Below the pieces are notes generated by a model. That model was not told where the DNA came from and searched no databases. It was given only the letters and a program-made list of their open reading frames with translations. Position numbers and translations under genes: made by a program. A DNA stretch of 64,000 nt from Streptomyces sp. NBC_01446 (GTDB lineage Bacteria; Actinomycetota; Actinomycetes; Streptomycetales; Streptomycetaceae). This document shows positions 15,737-21,829 of the stretch, piece after piece. How positions within the stretch are numbered: position 1 is the first letter of the stretch; every line of letters begins with the position of its first letter. The stretch is from positions 4,545,501 through 4,609,500 of the forward strand of contig NZ_JAPEPO010000001.1 of NCBI RefSeq assembly GCF_026340095.1, given 5' to 3'.

Positions 15737-16693
15737 TCAGGTGCTGTGGGGGACCGGCAGGCCGCACGCGCGCCGCGCCCTGCTGAGCTGTTCCTCGGGG
15801 TCGCCGAAGACGCTCCACGGCATCCGGGACGCGTACGGGCCCATGGCCGTGAACACCGCCCGCGCCTCGAAGGCGCACTGCGCCATGTGCAGCGCGTGCG
15901 CCAGATACGCCAGGTCGAGGACCGGCGTGAAGCGGTAACCGGCCACCTGCGGCAGCCAGTTCCGGTACGCGCCGAGCGCCGTCGCCTTCCACTGCGGCTG
16001 GTCCCAGGTGTGCTCGGCGAGGAGGTGCGCCGGGTTGTGGCCCTCGACGAGGGTGACCAGGGGCAGCAGGCGCAGCGGGGACGAGGCCGGGGCGCGCTGG
16101 CTCAGATACGCGGCCACGTCCCAGGCCGCGTTCGGGCTGCCGCCGTGCCGGGTGAAGAAGAACGCCAGGAACTGGTGGTGGGCCTCGCGGTGCCAGGGAT
16201 CGAGGCGCGTGACGTGTTCGAACTGGGCCCAGGGGCCGCGGGGTTCGGTGAGCAGGCCCTGCGGCGCGCGGTCACGGGGCCGCTGGAGGCGGGCCAGGGA
16301 GAGCCGGGCGGCCCACGGGGTGGGGTCCTTGGGCGCGAGGTCCGCGGCCCGGTCGCAGGCGGCGAGCGCTATCCGGCCCAGCGCCCCGATGCGCCGGTCG
16401 TGCGACTGGGCGGCGCGCAGGGTCCGGAACACGGCGACACGCGCCCACAGCAGGGCGGCGTCGGGGCCGGGCTCCTCCTCGAGCCAGCGTTCCGCGAGGT
16501 CGGAGTCGGCGGCGACGGAGGCCAGGACGAGGGAGCGGTGGGCGCGCAGTCCGAAGTCGCCGTGCGTCTCCTTGAGGACCGAGTGTGCGCCGAAGTAGCG
16601 GCCCGCCCGTAAATCCGTGCAGGCCCTGGCCAGCTCTCGGTCGTCGGCGGCGGGATGCCAGACGTAATGTCCTTCGAACGAGCCGGCGGTCAT
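15737..16693 (-). CDS. TPR-like hypothetical protein
   Basis: A 318-residue soluble protein made of alpha-helical, tetratricopeptide-like repeats (for example LARACTDLRAGRYFGAHSVLKETHG, ALGRIALAACDRAADLAPKDPTPW, and WAQFEHVTRLDPWHREAHHQF). No catalytic motif, signal peptide or membrane segment is visible. Conserved Streptomyces proteins of this type have no known function; a protein-interaction scaffold is the safest reading. The ATG at 16693 sits at the edge of an 8-bp inverted repeat and an AT-rich upstream region (16741-16870) that probably holds its promoter. Confidence 0.72.
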   Translation of the reverse strand: MTAGSFEGHYVWHPAADDRELARACTDLRAGRYFGAHSVLKETHGDFGLRAHRSLVLASVAADSDLAERWLEEEPGPDAALLWARVAVFRTLRAAQSHDRRIGALGRIALAACDRAADLAPKDPTPWAARLSLARLQRPRDRAPQGLLTEPRGPWAQFEHVTRLDPWHREAHHQFLAFFFTRHGGSPNAAWDVAAYLSQRAPASSPLRLLPLVTLVEGHNPAHLLAEHTWDQPQWKATALGAYRNWLPQVAGYRFTPVLDLAYLAHALHMAQCAFEARAVFTAMGPYASRMPWSVFGDPEEQLSRARRACGLPVPHST

Positions 16694-16739
16694 GCTCCCC
16701 TGCCACTGTTCTGCTTTTCCGTACGGACGACGGGGAGCA
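16693..16739. promoter_or_regulatory. Inverted repeat in the promoter region of the TPR-like gene
   Basis: TGCTCCCC (16693-16700) and GGGGAGCA (16732-16739) form an 8-bp inverted repeat with a 31-nt spacer, overlapping the start codon of the TPR-like gene. The adjoining 130 bp are markedly AT-rich for this genome. It could be an operator or a 5' leader hairpin. Confidence 0.35.
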
Positions 16740-16882
16740 CCCTACTCAGGTTCATGCCCTACGGAAACTGCGCATCCGAAATAACAGGTTCCGGGTTGTT
16801 TATGACGCGGCACATGAGTGGGGTCGGTTTATTGAAATTGCAAATTTGTTGTGCCGATTTCTGGTTTCTCATGGACGCGGCC

Positions 16883-18061
16883 TCAGGACGTACCGAGCAC
16901 CACCGTTCCCGACGAGCAGAACCATCCGCCCGTACCGGACGCCACCGCGAGCCGCGGAAGCATCCCGCCCGTCTTGCGCACCTGGCGCTCCCCGGCCTCG
17001 CCCCGCAGTTGCCGCACCGCCTCCACCAGCAGGAACAGCCCGCGCATTCCCGGGTGTTGGGCCGACAGGCCGCCACCGTCCGTGTTCGTCGGGAGCCCGC
17101 CGTCCCGCAGCAGCCGCCCCTTCTCCACGAACGATCCGCCCTCGCCCTTCGCGCAGAACCCCAGATCCTCCAGCGTCACCAGCGTCATGTAGGTGAAGGC
17201 GTCGTAGATCTCCGCGAGGTCGATCTCGTCGGGCGTGACGCCCGCCCGCTCGAAGGCGAGCTTCCCGCTGACGGCCGCCGGGGACACGGTGAAGTCGTCC
17301 CACTCGGACATCGTCGTGTGTGACACGTACTCGCCCGAACCGAGCACCCACACCGGGGACTTGGCGCAGTCGGGCAGGAGGTCCTCGGCGACGAGCAGCA
17401 CGGCGGCGCCGCCGTCCGAGCGTATGCAGCAGTGCAGTTTCGTGAACGGGTCCGCGATCATCGGCCCGTCGAGCACGTCGTCCACGGTGACGGGGTCACG
17501 GAACATGGCCTCCGGGTTCAGCGCCGCGTTCGCCCGCGCCTGCACGGCGACCTCGGCGAGCTGCTCCAGGGTCGTGCCGTACTCGTGCATGTGGCGCCGC
17601 GCCGCCATCGCGTACTTGGCGATCAGCGAGTGCCCGTACGGCACCTCGAACTGGAGCGGTCCGCGGGCGCCGAAGCTCAGGTTCGACGTGCGTCGCCCGG
17701 CCTTGATGTCGGCGCGGGCCGTCGACCCGTAGACGAGCAGGACGGCGCGCGCGTGGCCCTGGGCGATGGCGTCCGCGGCGTGCGCCGCCATGACCTCCCA
17801 GGTGGAGCCGCCGACCGAAGTCGAGTCCACCCAGCGGGGCTTGAGGCCGAGATACTCGGCGACCTCGACCGGGGCGAGGGTGCCGAGGCCCGCGCTGGCG
17901 AACCCGTCGACGACATCGGGGGTGAGCCCGGTGTCGGCGACGGCGCGGCGGGCGGCCTGGGCGTGCAGGGCGTACGGAGTGGCCTCGTCCACGCGGCCGC
18001 AGTCGGAGAGGGCGATGCCGGCGATGGCGACCCGGCGGGAACCGTGAAGTGCGGCAGTCAT
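16883..18061 (-). CDS. Thiolase-like lipid-transfer protein (Ltp2-type aldolase candidate)
   Basis: A 392-residue thiolase-fold protein. It starts with VAIAGIALSDCG and ends with the group-typical HPGMRGLFLLVEAVRQLRGEAGERQV and SGTGGWFCSSGTVVL segments, but lacks the usual N-domain nucleophile motif of degradative thiolases. Such SCP-x/Ltp proteins include the steroid side-chain retro-aldolase Ltp2, which needs a DUF35 partner (family knowledge). A role in C-C cleavage of a CoA ester is inferred; DUF35 proteins are encoded at 11456 and 26438. The ATG lies only 4 bp from operator site 6 and has no ribosome site, which suggests a leaderless mRNA or a downstream start. It diverges from the acyl-CoA dehydrogenase at 18204. 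Confidence 0.82.
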   Translation of the reverse strand: MTAALHGSRRVAIAGIALSDCGRVDEATPYALHAQAARRAVADTGLTPDVVDGFASAGLGTLAPVEVAEYLGLKPRWVDSTSVGGSTWEVMAAHAADAIAQGHARAVLLVYGSTARADIKAGRRTSNLSFGARGPLQFEVPYGHSLIAKYAMAARRHMHEYGTTLEQLAEVAVQARANAALNPEAMFRDPVTVDDVLDGPMIADPFTKLHCCIRSDGGAAVLLVAEDLLPDCAKSPVWVLGSGEYVSHTTMSEWDDFTVSPAAVSGKLAFERAGVTPDEIDLAEIYDAFTYMTLVTLEDLGFCAKGEGGSFVEKGRLLRDGGLPTNTDGGGLSAQHPGMRGLFLLVEAVRQLRGEAGERQVRKTGGMLPRLAVASGTGGWFCSSGTVVLGTS

Positions 18062-18065
18062 GAAT

Positions 18066-18080
18066 CTGACGGTACATCAG
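18066..18080. promoter_or_regulatory. Operator palindrome site 6 (CTGACGGTACATCAG)
   Basis: Seen: one mismatch to the palindrome, 4 bp upstream of the annotated ATG of the thiolase-like gene on the minus strand. Such closeness would place it over the core promoter of a leaderless transcript. Confidence 0.75.
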
Positions 18081-18146
18081 ATTCCCCGATCCGCCAGACG
18101 CTCTCTCTGTGCACATCTCTGTGCTTCCCGACCCCGCCGCCCTAAC

Positions 18147-18161
18147 ATGACGCACCGTCAG
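18147..18161. promoter_or_regulatory. Operator palindrome site 7 (ATGACGCACCGTCAG)
   Basis: Seen: one mismatch to the palindrome, 42 bp before the ATG of the acyl-CoA dehydrogenase at 18204. With site 6 it gives one operator per direction in the divergent promoter region. Confidence 0.72.
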
Positions 18162-18203
18162 AGCAGGGGTTCCGGGGTCGCCGGGCCCCGGGGAGGAGCC
18201 CGT

Positions 18204-19406
18204 ATGGACGCCGCCTTCACCGCGGAACAGGACGAGATCCGCCGCACCCTGCACGAACTCATGAACAAACGCTGCGGCCCCGAAGACGTCAAGGCCGCCG
18301 TCGCCACCCCGGCCGGCCACGACCCGGCCCTGTGGTCGGCCCTCGGTGGCGAACTCGGCCTGCCCGGCCTGGCGCTCCCCGAGCGATACGGCGGAGTCGG
18401 CTGCGGAACCACCGAACTCGCCCTGGCCTGCGAGGAGTCGGGCCGCGCCCTGGCCCCCTCCCCGCTCGTCGCCACCGCGGCGCTCGCCGCCCCGCTCGTC
18501 CTCGCCCTCGGCACCGAGGCGCAGCGCGCCGAACTGCTGCCCCGCATCGCGTCGGGCGCCCTGACCGCGACGCTCGCCGTACCCGGTGAGGGTCTCGCCA
18601 CCGCGCTCGGCCTGACCGGCGACAACCGCGGCGACTGGTCGGGCGGCGGCCGCGCGGGCGGCGTCCAGGCCAGGCGGGACGACCGTCACGAGGGTGGCTG
18701 GCGCCTGTACGGACAGGCCGACCAGGTCCTCGACGGACACAGCGCCGGCCTCCTGATCGTCGCCGCGCACACCGGCGGCTTCGCCCGCTCACGCACCCTG
18801 CTCTTCCTCGTGCACGGCGACGCGGAGGGAGTCGTCAGGGCCCGCCGGACGTCCCTGGACGAGACGCGTCCCCGCGCTCGGGTCGAACTACGGGACGTGG
18901 CAGCGGAGTTGCTCGGCTCCGGCGAGGGCGACGAGGTGGCCGCGGCTCTGGCGGCCATGGGTGACGCGGCCGCGACCGTACTCGCCGCGGAAGCCGTCGG
19001 CGCCGCCGAGCGCGCCCTGGAACGGACCGTCGAGCATGTGCGCCGGCGCGAGCAGTTCGGGCGGCCCATCGGGTCCTTCCAGGCGGTCAAGCACCGCCTC
19101 GCGGACGTCTACGTCCAGGTGCAGGCGGCGCGCTCCGCGGCGTACTACGCGGCCTGGTCGGCGGGCTCCGGGAGCGGGGAGCGGACGGGCGGCCTCGCCC
19201 TCGCCCAGGCTCTGGAAGCTCTGCGCACCGCCGCGTCCGAGGCCGTCCAGTTGCACGGCGGCATCGGCTTCACCTGGGAGCACGACGCCCACCTCTACCT
19301 CAAGCGCGCGACCGGCGACGAACTGCTCTTCGGCCCCGTCCATCTGCTGCGCGCACGCGCCGCGGAATCCGCCGAGCTCTTCACCCGCCAGGAGGCGACG
19401 GCCTGA
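18204..19406 (+). CDS. Acyl-CoA dehydrogenase
   Basis: A 400-residue acyl-CoA dehydrogenase of the divergent actinobacterial type: N-terminal helices (MDAAFTAEQDEIRRTL), mid-domain EEGVG-like VPGEG, and C-terminal RREQFGRPIGSFQAVKHRLADV and VQLHGGIGFTWEHDAHLYLKRA. In heteromeric steroid-degrading dehydrogenases such subunits pair with a second type (family knowledge), so this and the protein at 998 could be alternative or partner subunits (inference). I chose ATG 18204, preceded by GGGGAGGAG; a longer frame from 18060 would read through operators 6 and 7. The next gene starts inside its stop codon (TGATG). Confidence 0.88.
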   Translation: MDAAFTAEQDEIRRTLHELMNKRCGPEDVKAAVATPAGHDPALWSALGGELGLPGLALPERYGGVGCGTTELALACEESGRALAPSPLVATAALAAPLVLALGTEAQRAELLPRIASGALTATLAVPGEGLATALGLTGDNRGDWSGGGRAGGVQARRDDRHEGGWRLYGQADQVLDGHSAGLLIVAAHTGGFARSRTLLFLVHGDAEGVVRARRTSLDETRPRARVELRDVAAELLGSGEGDEVAAALAAMGDAAATVLAAEAVGAAERALERTVEHVRRREQFGRPIGSFQAVKHRLADVYVQVQAARSAAYYAAWSAGSGSGERTGGLALAQALEALRTAASEAVQLHGGIGFTWEHDAHLYLKRATGDELLFGPVHLLRARAAESAELFTRQEATA

Positions 19407-19882
19407 TGGCACCACCTGGAGTACGACTGCTGCAGAAGGTCTCGTCGACCCGCGCCTTCGCCCGCGTCGCCCCCCACTTCATCCCCGCGATGGACCGCGC
19501 CGTGCACCGGCTCACCCGGGGAAAGGTGCTGCTCAGCGCCCAGATGCTGCCGGGGGTCATCCTGACGGCGCAGGGCGCGAAAAGCGGACTCCCGCGGCGT
19601 ACGCCACTCGCCTGCATGCCCGAGCAGGGGGCCGGCACCTGGCTGCTGATCGGGTCCAACTTCGGCCGCCCGGGGCATCCCGCCTGGACGGCGAACCTGC
19701 TGGCCCATCCGGACGCCGACATCAACTGGAAGGGCGAGGACATCCCGGTCACCGCGCGGCTGCTCGGCTCCGCCGAGCGGGAGGAGGCCTGGGCGGCGGT
19801 GCTGAAGTTCTGGCCGCCGTACGCGACGTACCAGACGAGGGTGGAACGGGAGATCAGGCTCTTCCGGCTGGAACGCCGATAG
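19406..19882 (+). CDS. Deazaflavin (F420)-dependent nitroreductase family protein
   Basis: A 158-residue protein of the split beta-barrel Ddn family. The F420/substrate segments TAQGAKSGLPRRTPLACMPEQ and LIGSNFGRPGHPAWTANLLAHPDA are clear. These enzymes use reduced F420 to reduce quinones or unsaturated substrates (family knowledge). Its start overlaps the dehydrogenase stop by one base, so the two are translationally coupled behind operator 7. fbiC in this window would supply the cofactor. The exact substrate is unknown. It converges with the TetR gene after 100 bp. Confidence 0.87.
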   Translation: MAPPGVRLLQKVSSTRAFARVAPHFIPAMDRAVHRLTRGKVLLSAQMLPGVILTAQGAKSGLPRRTPLACMPEQGAGTWLLIGSNFGRPGHPAWTANLLAHPDADINWKGEDIPVTARLLGSAEREEAWAAVLKFWPPYATYQTRVEREIRLFRLERR

Positions 19883-19982
19883 GGCGGAGCAGGGGATGGA
19901 ACTGCAACAGCGGCGGCTCACGTGACACGCGAACCGCCGCTGCTCGACAGGAACTGGAAAACCCCGAAGGACCGCTCCAGGG

Positions 19983-20630
19983 CTACTTCGTCGGCTTCTT
20001 GCCGGTGACGCCCAGGTGCACCAACAGGGCCAGGTTGGGCTTGAGTTCGGCCTGCTTGACGCCCCAGGTCTGGAAGCCCTTCTGATGCGAGGCCACCGCC
20101 GCGAGCATCGCGACGAGCGAACCGGCCATCGCGGCGGGGCTCACGTCCTTGTCGACCTTGCCCTTGGCCTGGAGCTCCTTGACCGTATCCGTAAGGGAGT
20201 TGTTCACGGAGTTCAGGATCTTCATGCGGATCTTGTAGAAGCGCTTGTCGCCCTCGGCCGCGCCGAGGTCGACGACGCGCAGGATCGCATCGTTCTTCCG
20301 CCAGAACTCGAGGAATCCGTCGACGAGTTCCTGCGAGGTCTGCCAGCCGGCCTTGCCGACCCATGAGCGGCCCTCGAGGAGCTGGGTCAACCCGGCGCCC
20401 TCCGTGGCCATTTGCTCGGCGATCTCCAGAACGGCGCCCTCGACGTCCGGGAAATACTGGTAGAAGGTCGCCGGTGAAGTGCCTGCCTTCCGAGCCACAT
20501 CAATGACTTTGACGTCCCGGTAGGGCGAGGAGCTGAGCATCTCGCCGAGGCACTCCAGCAGCTTCTGACGCGTCGCCTGACCACGCCGTCCGGCCACGCG
20601 GCCGTCGACGGTACGTACTTGTCCTGTCAT
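19983..20630 (-). CDS. TetR-family transcriptional regulator (candidate regulon repressor)
   Basis: A 215-residue TetR repressor. The helix-turn-helix occupies residues 41-62 (KVIDVARKAGTSPATFYQYFPD); the C-terminal ligand domain runs from about 70 to 205. TetR proteins dimerise on palindromes near promoters and release them on binding a ligand, often an acyl-CoA in catabolic systems (family knowledge). It is the only TetR gene in the window and lies next to the operator-6/7 cluster, so it is the best candidate for the CTGACG-NNN-CGTCAG sites (inference). A weak partial match (20624-20638) overlaps its own start. In S. coelicolor a TetR gene also precedes the afsK neighbourhood, so it may be an ancestral resident there. 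Confidence 0.88.
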   Translation of the reverse strand: MTGQVRTVDGRVAGRRGQATRQKLLECLGEMLSSSPYRDVKVIDVARKAGTSPATFYQYFPDVEGAVLEIAEQMATEGAGLTQLLEGRSWVGKAGWQTSQELVDGFLEFWRKNDAILRVVDLGAAEGDKRFYKIRMKILNSVNNSLTDTVKELQAKGKVDKDVSPAAMAGSLVAMLAAVASHQKGFQTWGVKQAELKPNLALLVHLGVTGKKPTK

Positions 20631-20763
20631 GCCGTCAGCTTACCGAGGGGTGATCGGAGCGCGATTCGGCCGACTGCAAATGGGGTTGAGGGCTCCGGCA
20701 CATGGGTTGATGAGGGGTCGCCCGGGGCTTTTGCGCATGTGGGGGCCGGTGGGGTCGCACAAG

Positions 20764-20796
20764 TTATCAACAGCCTGTGGAAAACTCGGTGGATAA
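20764..20796. promoter_or_regulatory. Cluster of three DnaA-box-like 9-mers
   Basis: Seen: TTATCAACA (20764-20772), TTTTCCACA on the minus strand (20776-20784) and TTATCCACC on the minus strand (20788-20796). Each is within one or two bases of the DnaA box TTATCCACA. They lie in the 299-bp gap between the TetR gene and the VOC gene, close to an AATTGGCC direct repeat. Possible DnaA-sensitive promoter or titration site; a chance AT-rich cluster is the alternative. Confidence 0.45.
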
Positions 20797-20929
20797 AATT
20801 GGCCAAGTGTTCGAATTGGCCGTGCCGCCGGCCCTCGGACGCGACACCCTGCCACCGAGGGGACACCCCTCCCCGCAGTGACGGACGGCACACCCGCGTA
20901 CGGCAGGTGAACAGGAAGGACGCACGCCG

Positions 20930-21613
20930 ATGGAGTTCGCCGAGGGCGCCCCCTGCTGGGCCGACGCCGCGCTCCCCGACGTGGAGTCGGGCAAGTGCTT
21001 CTACGGCGACCTCTTCGGCTGGACCTTCGACGAGGGCGCGGGCGCCGAGTACGGCTACTACACCCAGGCCTACCGCGACGGAAGGAACATCGCAGCCCTC
21101 ACCCCGGACCGCGACGGGCGCACGCCCACCGGCTGGACCGTCTACTTCAAGGCCCGCGACGCCGAGAACGTCGCCTCCGCCGTAAGGGACTGCGGCGGAC
21201 ACCTCCTCGTCGAACCCCTCTCCATCGGCCCCTTCGGCACCATGGCGCTCGCCGCAGACCCCGAAGGAACCGTCTTCGGCCTCTGGCAGGCCGGCACCCA
21301 CACCGGCTTCGAGACCCAAGGGGAACCCGGGACGTTCCGCCGGACCGAGCTCCACGCGCGCGACAAGGCGGCCGTCGCCCCCTTCTACGCGTCGGTCCTG
21401 CGGCAGGGCGCCGCCGGCCTCGGCATATCCGTCGCCCGCAACGCCCCGGCCCGCTTCCTCGTCCACTTCGCCGTCACCGACTGCGAGGCCACGGCCGACG
21501 CCGCCACCCGCCTCGGCGGCCGCGTGAAGGAAGAGCCGATCGACACCCCGTACGGACGCGTGGCCGTCCTCACCGACAACCAGGGCGCCGCCTTCGCCGT
21601 CCACCAGGGCTGA
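20930..21613 (+). CDS. Tandem VOC-fold protein (possible KbpA, AfsK inhibitor)
   Basis: A 227-residue protein of two vicinal-oxygen-chelate (glyoxalase/bleomycin-resistance) domains, roughly residues 5-115 and 125-225. The opening FAEGAPCWADAALPDVESGKCFY is typical of the actinobacterial hydroxylase-like VOC group. No complete metal-ligand set is obvious. In S. coelicolor the gene directly upstream of afsK encodes KbpA, which binds AfsK and blocks its autophosphorylation (established knowledge). Position and orientation match here, but KbpA was reported as slightly longer, so identity is likely rather than certain. The ATG has an upstream AGGAAGG ribosome site. Confidence 0.75.
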   Translation: MEFAEGAPCWADAALPDVESGKCFYGDLFGWTFDEGAGAEYGYYTQAYRDGRNIAALTPDRDGRTPTGWTVYFKARDAENVASAVRDCGGHLLVEPLSIGPFGTMALAADPEGTVFGLWQAGTHTGFETQGEPGTFRRTELHARDKAAVAPFYASVLRQGAAGLGISVARNAPARFLVHFAVTDCEATADAATRLGGRVKEEPIDTPYGRVAVLTDNQGAAFAVHQG

Positions 21614-21690
21614 ACAGGCCCCTCCCGCTTCCCTCCCGGCCCCTTCCCGCCCCCGCGGAAACCACCCGTAATGCGGTACCTCTCCCGTGA

Positions 21691-21747
21691 CACCCCGATT
21701 TGCCCCCGGGTTCGCAACCGGAGCCCCGTACAGGAAGAATCGGGGTG
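21691..21747. promoter_or_regulatory. 10-bp inverted repeat upstream of afsK
   Basis: CACCCCGATT (21691-21700) and AATCGGGGTG (21738-21747) are perfect inverted copies separated by 37 nt, 83 bp upstream of the afsK GTG. It could be a terminator for the upstream gene, a looped operator, or a leader hairpin for afsK. The rest of 21614-21829 shows nothing else. Confidence 0.45.
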
Positions 21748-21829
21748 CGTGCCGCCGTAGCGCTTCGGTGGTGAGACGCTGAGCGGGGACTGTGCACAGC
21801 GACCCGGTCCCGTACGGGGAGGCAGGCAA

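Noticed and set aside
20624..20638. Operator site for TetR autoregulation (CTGTCATGCCGTCAG)
   Set aside because: The left half has two mismatches and it overlaps the start codon. Too weak to count with the other 13 sites.
20764..20796. Chromosomal replication origin
   Set aside because: Only three box-like 9-mers and no dnaA, dnaN or extended box array; retained only as a possible DnaA-responsive site.
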